Source: Shewanella khirikhana
Lineage (GTDB): Bacteria; Pseudomonadota; Gammaproteobacteria; Enterobacterales; Shewanellaceae
Length of the DNA stretch: 64,000 nt
NCBI RefSeq assembly: GCF_003957745.1
Contig: NZ_CP020373.1
Location: forward strand, 372,001 to 436,000
Direction: 5' to 3'
Position 1 is the first letter of the stretch; each line of letters begins with the position of its first letter. Below, piece by piece: positions 8,196 to 15,614 of this stretch. The notes below the pieces were generated by a model, which was given only the letters and a program-made list of their open reading frames with translations, made no database searches and had not been told where the DNA came from. A program made the translations under genes and the position numbers.

Positions 8196-9404
8196 ATGAA
8201 CAGCACAAGCCCAGTGAACGGTAACAGTGAAGTAAGCGGCAACAGTGAAGTGAAGGATAGTGTGGCAATGAACAGCTTAGGCAAGAGCCCGGCGCAGAAC
8301 GACGCAGGATTGGTGAGCGAAGCGGTTTCAATCAATGGCAATAGCCCGGTTCGTGCGGGCCGCCCGGGCGCCAAACGGCTCAAAAACCGCTTTGTGAACG
8401 GTGAAAAAGCCTATAAATCCGGGTTGTCTGACTTGTTTCGCATCATCGCAGCTTACCTCGGTGCCAAGCGTGAGGCGCCTGTCCCTAAAGAGGCAATCCC
8501 GCTTGCGCCAATCACAGCAGCCGAACTTGCCGATCCAAGCCCCAGATTGTATCGGCTTGGGCACTCCACAGTGCTGATAAAGCTTGATGGCAAGTACCTG
8601 CTGACCGATCCTGTATTTGCCGAACGCGCCTCGCCGTTTCGCGCCTTTGGTCCCAAGCGTTTTCATCAAAGCCCGATTGCCCTTAAAGACTTACCGGCCC
8701 TCGATGCGATTGTGCTGAGTCACGACCATTACGACCATCTGGACAGCGATGCTATCCGTTATCTGGCAAAAACCGAGGCCCGTTTCTTTGTGCCGCTGGG
8801 GCTTGGTAAGCGGCTCACTAAACTTGGGGTTGCAGCCTCGCGCATTGATGAGCTCGACTGGTGGCAGTCGGCGCACCTTGGCAGCATAGAGCTTACGGCA
8901 ACTCCCGCGCAGCACTTCTCCGGTCGGGGTCTGTTTGACCGGGACCAGACCCTGTGGGCGAGTTGGGCGATTCGAGGGGAGCAGGCGCGGGTGTTTTTCA
9001 GTGGTGACTCCGGATACTTCCTAGGCTTTGCCGAGATTGGCGAGCGCCTTGGCCCATTCGATGTGACTCTGATGGAAACCGGTGCCTACAACGAGCTGTG
9101 GCGTGATATTCACATGATGCCAGAAGAAAGTTTGCAGGCGCATCTGGACGTGAAAGGGCTGGTGATGGTGCCCATTCATAACGGCACCTTCGATTTGGCG
9201 CTGCACGATTGGTTCGAACCGCTGGAGCGTATTCGGGCGCTGGCCTGGGAGCGGTCGGTAAAAATTGCCACCCCCATTTTTGGTGAGGCACTGAGTTTGC
9301 AAACGCCCGGACAAGGCCGGGAGTGGTGGAATCTCGCCATGGTTGAGCAAGCCGGCGAAATCCCTGACGTTAACACCCGTGGCGAAATCCTGGATGCACG
9401 CTGA
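8196..9404 (+). CDS. MBL-fold metallo-hydrolase (RomA/NAPE-PLD-like)
   Basis: A 402-residue protein. The metal-binding motif HxHxDH is seen as HDHYDH at residues 176-181, with further ligands probably in TPAQHFSGRG, FFSGDSGYF and PIHNGTFDLALHDWFEP. This pattern fits the branch of the superfamily that includes RomA and N-acyl-phosphatidylethanolamine phospholipase D, suggesting a phospho- or lipid-ester substrate; the substrate is not established. The first 60 residues are low-complexity (repeated NGNSEV/SGNSEV) and lie outside the catalytic fold, and I see no convincing signal peptide. Start chosen from GTCGGAGGCTGT before the ATG. Probably repressed by the divergent TetR protein. Some other family members may act on lactones or cyclic nucleotides. 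Confidence 0.85.
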   Translation: MNSTSPVNGNSEVSGNSEVKDSVAMNSLGKSPAQNDAGLVSEAVSINGNSPVRAGRPGAKRLKNRFVNGEKAYKSGLSDLFRIIAAYLGAKREAPVPKEAIPLAPITAAELADPSPRLYRLGHSTVLIKLDGKYLLTDPVFAERASPFRAFGPKRFHQSPIALKDLPALDAIVLSHDHYDHLDSDAIRYLAKTEARFFVPLGLGKRLTKLGVAASRIDELDWWQSAHLGSIELTATPAQHFSGRGLFDRDQTLWASWAIRGEQARVFFSGDSGYFLGFAEIGERLGPFDVTLMETGAYNELWRDIHMMPEESLQAHLDVKGLVMVPIHNGTFDLALHDWFEPLERIRALAWERSVKIATPIFGEALSLQTPGQGREWWNLAMVEQAGEIPDVNTRGEILDAR

Positions 9405-9502
9405 GTGTTTCGGCCCAGTCTATCGCCTGGTGCGAGGCGCTATCGTTCATGGGCTGGCTGGGAGCTTCGCAGTGAGCCCCAGCGCGAAGGGATGTGCGCC
9501 GA

Positions 9503-10240
9503 TTAGCCTTTGGCCATGCGCCCCAGGCGCCACTCGATAAAGAAGCCAAGCAGGCCGAGGCAAAAACCGAAAACGCCCACCATTCTCAACCAGGCGTTGA
9601 CGGGACGGGATATCTTTTTGATTCCGTCGAAGCCAAAGGTGCGTTTACCGCCTTCGACTGCTTCTGTAAAGCGCTTGCCCTGGAAAGTTGCCAGCATGCG
9701 GGTCTCAAGACTTTCGCGGCTCATCATCTGGGCCCGTGTTACATCCATTTCCTTGCGGTAGTCCTTTGCGTCAGTGGCGCGCACCATTGCCAAAAACACA
9801 TCCTCGTCGAATATGCCGTTAGGCTCGCCCGCCAGCTCAATGCCGCGCGAGCTGTAAATATGCATATCCTCGCTGAACAGCAACTTGCTCTCACCGGCAT
9901 AAAATAAGGCGCTGCTGATGGCAACCAACAGGCTTGATGCGAGCAAAATACCTTTGCGCTCGTTCAGCCTGCGTCCACGCTGTTGTTTAAGGTTGTCAGC
10001 CACCTCCGGCAGCTGCGCCAAACGTTGCTTATCGGTGCCAAGCAGGGGATCGCTGAGCAGTGTCTCGAGATCTATCCCCATGGCACTTAACAGCCGACTG
10101 AGCACGTCGGCAGAGGGCAATGACTTATCGTTTTCCAGTTTTGACAGATAGGACTGCTCAATGCCGATTGCCTCGGCAAGCTGTGGCTGGCTCATGCCAG
10201 CAGTCTGGCGGAAGTCTTTGATTTTAAGTCCAAGAGACAT
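9503..10240 (-). CDS. Membrane-anchored XRE-family helix-turn-helix protein
   Basis: A 245-residue protein starting MSLGLKIKDFRQTAG. The ATG at 10240 has a good CACGGAG ribosome binding site; the longer open frame upstream runs into a repeat-derived sequence. Residues about 4-60 are a canonical HTH_3 domain (MSQPQLAEAIGIEQSYLSKLENDKSLPSADVLSRLL). Two hydrophobic segments follow at about 104-123 (ILLASSLLVAISSALFYAG) and 219-236 (MVGVFGFCLGLLGFFIEW), bracketing a polar domain of roughly 95 residues that would be periplasmic. This resembles membrane-bound one-component regulators that sense an external signal. No target is evident; the divergent amidotransferase gene at 10655 is a candidate. 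Confidence 0.8.
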   Translation of the reverse strand: MSLGLKIKDFRQTAGMSQPQLAEAIGIEQSYLSKLENDKSLPSADVLSRLLSAMGIDLETLLSDPLLGTDKQRLAQLPEVADNLKQQRGRRLNERKGILLASSLLVAISSALFYAGESKLLFSEDMHIYSSRGIELAGEPNGIFDEDVFLAMVRATDAKDYRKEMDVTRAQMMSRESLETRMLATFQGKRFTEAVEGGKRTFGFDGIKKISRPVNAWLRMVGVFGFCLGLLGFFIEWRLGRMAKG

Positions 10241-10654
10241 AATTTTTGCTCCGTGCAGTGTTAGGAAGGTGCGAACAGGTCTTCGCATCACTCTGGCGCT
10301 GATTGCGAAGACAGTCCCGGCTATCCTTGTTGATTCCTTGCGGAATACGAAGCCGAATATTGGTGAATCAGCGGGAATATTCAATGTTATTTAACCAGGG
10401 CGCACATTTTTTATCCTCTTTGCACCGATATTGGCTTCACCCTGTGCTTATTCCTGCGTGGTTACAGTCTGCTGTTGTAAATAATATATTGTTATACGTT
10501 TGACATATTGAACACCTTTGGGCATGCTGGATTTGTGATTGCCGTCCTGAAGAGGACGTAGCAGGTACGGGTTTTGCGCATGTCCTGACCAGTTTTTGCA
10601 GTAGCAGGCTATGCCCAAAACGCGAACTCAAGCGTTTTGACTATCAGGTGATCT
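10241..10654. other. 414-bp intergenic region with a repeat relic and AT-rich promoter area
   Basis: No gene is supported here. The part next to the XRE gene (about 10263-10320) resembles one end of the repeat at 49537-49801. The section around 10470-10510 is AT-rich (TTGTAAATAATATATTGTTATACG) and is the likely promoter area for the amidotransferase. A short CGTCCT-GAAG-AGGACG hairpin lies at 10543-10558, about 100 bp before that gene's start, presumably in its 5' leader. Confidence 0.6.
10263..10320 (-). repeat. Relic of the MITE-like repeat (one terminus)
   Basis: Begins GGAAGGTGCGAACAGGTC and continues with TCGCA, CTCTGGC, TGAT and GACAGT blocks. These match, in the same order and spacing, the first 55-60 bp read inward from the right end of the element at 49537-49801. 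Beyond that the similarity fades and no second inverted terminus is seen, so this looks like a decayed or truncated copy. Confidence 0.6.
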
Positions 10655-11458
10655 ATGCCTTTAAAACAAGAAGTTAGTGGAAGAAAGAACAAGCCGGTTA
10701 TATTGATGTCCATGGGGCAACAGGACAGAAATGGCCACCCCTACCAGGTGATGACCCACAAATATATGCAGCCCGTGGTGGAAATCTCAGACTGCATTCC
10801 TCTGCTGGTACCTACCTGCTTTGGTGCTGAAGATATTGAGCAATATCTGGATATGGCCGACGGGGTTTATCTGTCGGGCGCCGCCTCCAATATTGACCCG
10901 ACACTCTATGGCCAGGAAAACCTGACCCCGGAGAAAAAGCAGGATCAGGCTCGCGATCTGGTGGATTTGGCGCTGATTAAAGGCGCTGTGGCACGCGGAT
11001 TACCTTTGCTTGGTATTTGCCGTGGTATGCAGGAAATGAACATTGCCTTTGGCGGTGACCTGTACCAGAAGGTGTATGCCGAGGAGCATTTGGACGATCA
11101 CCGTGAAGATCCTGAGACGCCACCGGAAGTGCAGTACGGCGAAAGCCACAGCATCTCCATGGTGAAGGGAACATGGTTGCATAAGCTGCTGGGCGACACC
11201 ATCTCGGTGAACTCGCTCCACGGCCAGGGCGTGAATAACCTGGGTGAGGGCGTTGAGCCTTTGGCACACGCCGAAGATGGCCTGGTGGAAGCAATTCATG
11301 TGCCTGCGTTGCCACAGTTCACCTTGGGCGTGCAGTGGCATCCGGAGTGGAAAGCCATGGAAAACCCTGATTCAATCAAGATTTTCAAGGCCTTTGGTGA
11401 GGCCTGCCGTCGCCGTGCCGGCAATGATCAGGACCTGCGTATCGACAAGGCTTCCTGA
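10655..11458 (+). CDS. Gamma-glutamyl-GABA hydrolase-like class I glutamine amidotransferase (peptidase C26)
   Basis: A 267-residue single-domain amidotransferase. The nucleophile elbow LLGICRGMQEMNIAFGG places the catalytic cysteine at residue 122, and GVQWHPEW near the C-terminus supplies the His-Glu pair. This matches the C26/PuuD branch, whose best known member releases GABA from gamma-glutamyl-GABA in putrescine degradation. None of the other putrescine-pathway genes (glutamyl-putrescine synthetase, oxidase, dehydrogenase) is nearby, so the exact substrate is uncertain. The gene stands alone, divergent from the membrane-bound XRE regulator, and ends in a strong terminator shared with pepA. 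Confidence 0.85.
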   Translation: MPLKQEVSGRKNKPVILMSMGQQDRNGHPYQVMTHKYMQPVVEISDCIPLLVPTCFGAEDIEQYLDMADGVYLSGAASNIDPTLYGQENLTPEKKQDQARDLVDLALIKGAVARGLPLLGICRGMQEMNIAFGGDLYQKVYAEEHLDDHREDPETPPEVQYGESHSISMVKGTWLHKLLGDTISVNSLHGQGVNNLGEGVEPLAHAEDGLVEAIHVPALPQFTLGVQWHPEWKAMENPDSIKIFKAFGEACRRRAGNDQDLRIDKAS

Positions 11459-11483
11459 CAATCACGGATTGAACACAACAAAA

Positions 11484-11505
11484 AAGCGAAGCCGAGGCTT
11501 CGCTT
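11484..11505. terminator. Bidirectional terminator between C26 amidotransferase and pepA
   Basis: AAGCGAAGCC-GA-GGCTTCGCTT, a perfect stem with an A-run before and a T-run after. It fits both convergent transcripts. Confidence 0.88.
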
Positions 11506-11531
11506 TTTTATGTGCATCTTTGGCGATAGGC

Positions 11532-13040
11532 TTATTCGCCCTGTTCTACACCAGCGCGGTTTAACAGGAACTGGCTCAGCAAAGGTACCGGACGACCGGT
11601 AGAACCCTTGTTGGCGCCACTGTTCCAGGCAGTACCGGCCACGTCGAGGTGAGCCCAGTGGTACTTCTTGGCGAAGCGCGACAGGAAGCAGGCCGCGGTG
11701 ATAGAACCAGCCGGACGACCACCGAGGTTGGTCATGTCGGCGAAGGGGCTATCGAGCATGTCCTGATACTCATCCCACAGCGGCATACGCCAGGCGCGGT
11801 CGCCACTCTGCTCACCGGCGCTCAGCAGTTCATGGGCCAGCGGGTTGTGAGAAGAGAACAGGCCAGAGGCGTGTTTGCCAAGGGCAATCACACAGGCACC
11901 GGTCAGGGTGGCGGTGTCCACTACCAGCTCAGGGTCGAAGCGCTCAACATAGGTCAGCACGTCACACAGTACCAGACGGCCTTCGGCGTCTGTGTTCAAC
12001 ACTTCCACGGTTTGGCCACTCATGGTGGTGAGGATGTCGCCGGGGCGATATGAATTACCGGAAGGCATGTTTTCACAGCCGGCCAGAATTGCGACTACGT
12101 TCAGTGGCAGCTTCATTTCGCAGATGGCTTTCATGGTACCGATAACGCCTGCAGCGCCGCCCATGTCGTACTTCATCTCGTCCATGGCTTCGCCTGGCTT
12201 GAGGGAAATACCGCCCGAATCGAAGGTCAGGCCCTTACCCACCAGCACGATAGGCTTGGCGGTGCTGTCCACGGCGCCCTTGTATTCCATTACAGTCATG
12301 ATGGACTCGTTGGCGCTGCCGCGGCCCACGGCCAGGTAAGAGTTCATGCCCAGTTCGGCCATTTGCTCTTCACCGATGGTGGTGACTTTCAGGTTCTCAT
12401 ACACTTCAGACAGCTGACGCGCCTGAGAAGCCAGATAAGCAGGATTACAAATGTTCGGTGGCATGTTGGCCACGTCGCGGCACAGGTGCATACCGGAGGC
12501 CACGGCCACGCCGTGCTCAATGGCACGCTCGCCCACGGTCAGCTCGCGGCGGGTTGGTACATTAAATACCAGTTTGCGCAGTGGACGGCGGGTTTCGCCT
12601 TTGCGGCTCTTGAGTGCATCGAAGCTGTAGAGGCTGTTTTGGGTAGTTTCTACGGCCTGACGGACTTTCCAGTAGGTGTCGCGACCCTTAACGTGCAGTT
12701 CAGTCAGGAAGCACACTGCTTCCATAGAGCCGGTTTCGTTGAGGGTGTTGATGGTTTTGGCAATGATTTGCTTGTATTGGCGCTCATCCAGTTCACGCTC
12801 TTTACCACAGCCCACCAAAAGAACACGCTCGCTGAGCACGTTGGGGACATGGTGCAGAAGCAGCATCTGACCGGGTTTTCCCTCCAGATCGCCACGACGC
12901 AGCAGATTACTGATGTAGCCTTCGCTGATTTTGTCCAGTTGCTCTGCAATGCCGGACAAACGGCGGGGTTCGTAAACTCCCACCACGATACACGCTGAGC
13001 GTTGTTTTTCCGGGCTGCCGCTCTTTACGCTAAACTCCAT
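11532..13040 (-). CDS. pepA: Leucyl aminopeptidase (cytosol aminopeptidase A)
   Basis: A 502-residue M17 metallopeptidase. The family signature NTDAEGRL lies near residue 350, with the metal and active-site segment KGLTFDSGGISLKPGEAMDEMKYDMGGAA about 80 residues earlier. The ATG at 13040 follows an AGGAG ribosome binding site and is preferred over an in-frame ATG two codons upstream. PepA removes N-terminal residues from peptides and, in E. coli, also binds DNA at cer/Xer sites and the carAB promoter. In most gammaproteobacteria it heads a pepA-holC-valS unit; here its downstream neighbours have been replaced by the accessory block at 7.4-11.5 kb. It is divergent from lptF. Confidence 0.97.
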   Translation of the reverse strand: MEFSVKSGSPEKQRSACIVVGVYEPRRLSGIAEQLDKISEGYISNLLRRGDLEGKPGQMLLLHHVPNVLSERVLLVGCGKERELDERQYKQIIAKTINTLNETGSMEAVCFLTELHVKGRDTYWKVRQAVETTQNSLYSFDALKSRKGETRRPLRKLVFNVPTRRELTVGERAIEHGVAVASGMHLCRDVANMPPNICNPAYLASQARQLSEVYENLKVTTIGEEQMAELGMNSYLAVGRGSANESIMTVMEYKGAVDSTAKPIVLVGKGLTFDSGGISLKPGEAMDEMKYDMGGAAGVIGTMKAICEMKLPLNVVAILAGCENMPSGNSYRPGDILTTMSGQTVEVLNTDAEGRLVLCDVLTYVERFDPELVVDTATLTGACVIALGKHASGLFSSHNPLAHELLSAGEQSGDRAWRMPLWDEYQDMLDSPFADMTNLGGRPAGSITAACFLSRFAKKYHWAHLDVAGTAWNSGANKGSTGRPVPLLSQFLLNRAGVEQGE

Positions 13041-13262
13041 GAGCACTCCTAGATTCTTAAAGACAAATTTTTATATTTATTGGATAATGCCTGCTTGTGC
13101 CCAAATTTGGGCCTAAGTTTCCGCGCCAAGGCCTGATATCAGCGCCTTTTTTCAATGGCGCCTTGCGATGGTATTGGTCAGAAAACTATCAAAAGTAGAC
13201 AGTTTACATGAAAGTTAGGCTGATACCAGCAAAATGATAAGTTTTGATACCGGATCCTGCCT

Positions 13263-14372
13263 GTGATTGTATTTAGATATCTGTTCCGAGAAGTTTTCAA
13301 GGCACAAATCGCGGTACTTTTGGTGCTGTTGACTATCTTTATCAGCCAGCATTTTGTCCGCGTTCTCGCCGATGCATCGGACGGTGAGTTTCCTGCTTCT
13401 CTGGTTGTTACCTTATTAGGGCTTAATTTGCCCTATCTTGCGGTACTTGTGTTGCCGCTCAGCCTGTTTCTGGGGATCTTGCTCGCCCACGGCCGTATGT
13501 ACGCCGAAAACGAAATGGTGGTTTTCCATGGCGTGGGGGTGAGTGAGTGGTATGTCACCCGGGTCACTCTGCTGCTTGCCGTGCTCAATATGCTGTTTAC
13601 CGGCTATTTATCCCTGTTTGTTACCCCCTGGGCGGAAGAGCGCCAAAATCAGGTGCTGGAAAAGGCTCAGTCTGAAGCTGGTCTTGCCGCATTGGTGCAG
13701 GGGCGTTTTCAAACCAGTCCCGATGGCCGTGCGGTGCTCTTTGTTGAAAAGATTGGGAAAGACAACGAGCTGGAAAAAGTATTCGTGGCACAACTGCCGG
13801 ACCCAGAAGATGAGCAAGGCCAGGTTAATCTGGTGTCTGCCAAGGGCGGTAAGGTTGTGGAAGATGCCAGTGGCGGTCAGCAACTGAAACTCAGTGATGG
13901 CGTGCGTTATCAGGGCTCGCCCAGTCGCCTCGATTATCAGGTGCTGGAGTTTGGCGGCTACGGCATGCAAATCAAAGAGCAGGAAGTGGACGAGCGCAGA
14001 CGTAAGATGTCGGCCTTGCCGCTGGGGCAGCTGATGGATCAGGACACCCCTGAAGCTGTGGCAGAGCTGCACTGGCGATTGGCTATTCCGCTGGCGATTC
14101 CGCTGATGACCCTGATTGCTGTGCCCATGGCGCGGGTGAATGTGCGTCAGGGCAAGTTTGCCAAAATGCTGCCGGCGATTTTGCTGTATCTGGGCTATTT
14201 CGGCCTGATGGTGGCCGGACGCAAGGCGCTGGAAGATGAGGTCGTGCCCGCCTTCCTGGGGATGTGGTGGATACACCTGTCGGCCCTGGTGATGGGGATA
14301 ATGCTGCTTGGCAAGGAGCGGCCTTTAGGGGCCCGTCTCAGTGGTCGCTTCAAGCGGAGGGCCACCGCATGA
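13263..14372 (+). CDS. lptF: LPS export ABC transporter permease LptF
   Basis: A 369-residue inner-membrane protein beginning MIVFRYLFREVFKAQ from a GTG codon, the point where LptF homologues start. Three hydrophobic segments precede, and three follow, a periplasmic beta-jellyroll of about 160 residues, as expected of the LptF/G fold. With LptG and the LptB ATPase it extracts lipopolysaccharide from the inner membrane and passes it to LptC and LptA. It overlaps lptG by 4 bp (ATGA), a sign of translational coupling, and is divergent from pepA across a 222-bp promoter region. Confidence 0.95.
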   Translation: MIVFRYLFREVFKAQIAVLLVLLTIFISQHFVRVLADASDGEFPASLVVTLLGLNLPYLAVLVLPLSLFLGILLAHGRMYAENEMVVFHGVGVSEWYVTRVTLLLAVLNMLFTGYLSLFVTPWAEERQNQVLEKAQSEAGLAALVQGRFQTSPDGRAVLFVEKIGKDNELEKVFVAQLPDPEDEQGQVNLVSAKGGKVVEDASGGQQLKLSDGVRYQGSPSRLDYQVLEFGGYGMQIKEQEVDERRRKMSALPLGQLMDQDTPEAVAELHWRLAIPLAIPLMTLIAVPMARVNVRQGKFAKMLPAILLYLGYFGLMVAGRKALEDEVVPAFLGMWWIHLSALVMGIMLLGKERPLGARLSGRFKRRATA

Positions 14373-15427
14373 GTATTCTTGATTGGTATATTGCCCGGGT
14401 ACTTATCAGCACTTCATCGCTGTGTTTGCTGGTGCTGACCGGTCTTTCCGGCATTATCAAGTGGGTGGATCAGCTGCGTCTGGTTGGCCGCGGTACCTAC
14501 ACCATGATGGATGCCGGGATATATGTGCTGTTTCTTATCCCCCGTGATATTGAAATGTTCTTCCCGATGGCGGTGCTGCTGGGCGCCTTGATTGGCCTTG
14601 GCATGATGGCCGCCAACTCTGAGCTGGTGGTGATGCAGGCCTCGGGTCAGTCGCGGCTGCAAATTACCCTGTCGGCGATGAAGACCGCGGTACCCTTGAT
14701 GCTGCTGGTGATGGCGCTGGGTGAGTGGGTTGCTCCTGCGGCCGAACAGCGCGCCAATGAGCTTAAGGCCACCATGATTTCCGGCGGCAGCCTGATTAAA
14801 TCTCACCGCGGTATCTGGGCCAAAGACGGCGACCTCTTTGTGAACATCGGTGAGGTGGAAGACCTCAACACCCTGGGCAATATCACCCTGTATGAGTTCG
14901 ATGCCAGACAGCATCTCACCCACGTTGTTAACGCCCGTCGCGCCGAGTTTGACGGCAAGGTGTGGATGATGCGCGATGTCAGCAAAACCCATATTCAGGA
15001 CGATAAAATTATCCGCGATGAGCTGGCCAGCGAGCCTTGGGAGTCGACCCTGACTCCGGACAAGCTCAGCGTGGTATCGGTTAAGCCTGAGTCGCTGTCG
15101 GTGCAGGGTTTGCTTGGCTATCTTGAGTATTTGAAGGTCAACACTCAGGATCCGAGCCGTTACGAGCTGGCGCTGTGGCGCAAGCTGCTGCAGCCGGTGA
15201 CAGTTGCCGTGATGATGCTGGTGGCGCTTTCCTTTGTGTTCGGGCCGCTGCGCACTGTAACCATGGGCGCGCGGGTGCTGTTGGGTGTGGTGGCCGGTTT
15301 TGGCTTCTATATCTGCAACGAAATCTTTGGTCCCATGACACTGGTATATCAGCTGCCAGCCTTCATAGGTGCGGGCGCGCCCGCGATTATCTTTGCCGGT
15401 GCTGCGGTGTACTACATTCGCCGCTGA
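14369..15427 (+). CDS. lptG: LPS export ABC transporter permease LptG
   Basis: A 352-residue partner of LptF, starting MSILDWYIARVLIST at the ATG that overlaps the lptF stop codon. It has the same topology: membrane segments at the N-terminus, a periplasmic jellyroll domain in the middle (about residues 130-260), and three membrane segments at the end (VAVMMLVALSFVFG onward). The conserved ELVVMQASGQS cytoplasmic coupling helix, which contacts the LptB ATPase, is visible near residue 87. It ends the lptFG operon at a GC-rich hairpin. Confidence 0.96.
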   Translation: MSILDWYIARVLISTSSLCLLVLTGLSGIIKWVDQLRLVGRGTYTMMDAGIYVLFLIPRDIEMFFPMAVLLGALIGLGMMAANSELVVMQASGQSRLQITLSAMKTAVPLMLLVMALGEWVAPAAEQRANELKATMISGGSLIKSHRGIWAKDGDLFVNIGEVEDLNTLGNITLYEFDARQHLTHVVNARRAEFDGKVWMMRDVSKTHIQDDKIIRDELASEPWESTLTPDKLSVVSVKPESLSVQGLLGYLEYLKVNTQDPSRYELALWRKLLQPVTVAVMMLVALSFVFGPLRTVTMGARVLLGVVAGFGFYICNEIFGPMTLVYQLPAFIGAGAPAIIFAGAAVYYIRR

Positions 15428-15454
15428 GACTTGTGAGCAGGATGAGACTTAACG

Positions 15455-15480
15455 ATGAGGGCGCCGGTTGGCGCCCTCAT
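15455..15480 (+). terminator. GC-rich hairpin after lptG
   Basis: Perfect 11-bp stem ATGAGGGCGCC with GGTT loop, 27 bp after the lptG stop. The T-tract that follows is short (GCTTTTGC), so termination efficiency is uncertain. Confidence 0.7.
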
Positions 15481-15614
15481 GCTTTTGCATGAACCTCGGC
15501 CCGGATAACGCTTTCCTGCGTTTGATAACTGGGCAATTTCCCGCCTTGTACTAGGCTTTGGCTTATCATCACTCGTTTAACTTGGATTCTGGTTTCACAC
15601 AAGGAAGTCGTGCC

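Noticed and set aside
10241..10384. N-terminal extension of the membrane XRE regulator by 48 codons
   Set aside because: The extension is translated from the repeat relic (it matches frames in the 49.5-kb element), and the ATG at 10240 has a better ribosome binding site and puts the HTH at the N-terminus.
10303..10503. A short plus-strand open frame in the gap before the C26 amidotransferase
   Set aside because: It begins in the repeat relic, has no ribosome binding site or conserved features, and runs through the likely promoter area.
9503..13046. A mobile island bounded by transposase or integrase genes around the accessory block
   Set aside because: No transposase, integrase, tRNA boundary or direct repeats are visible at the block edges; only the short repeat relic is present, so origin is left open.
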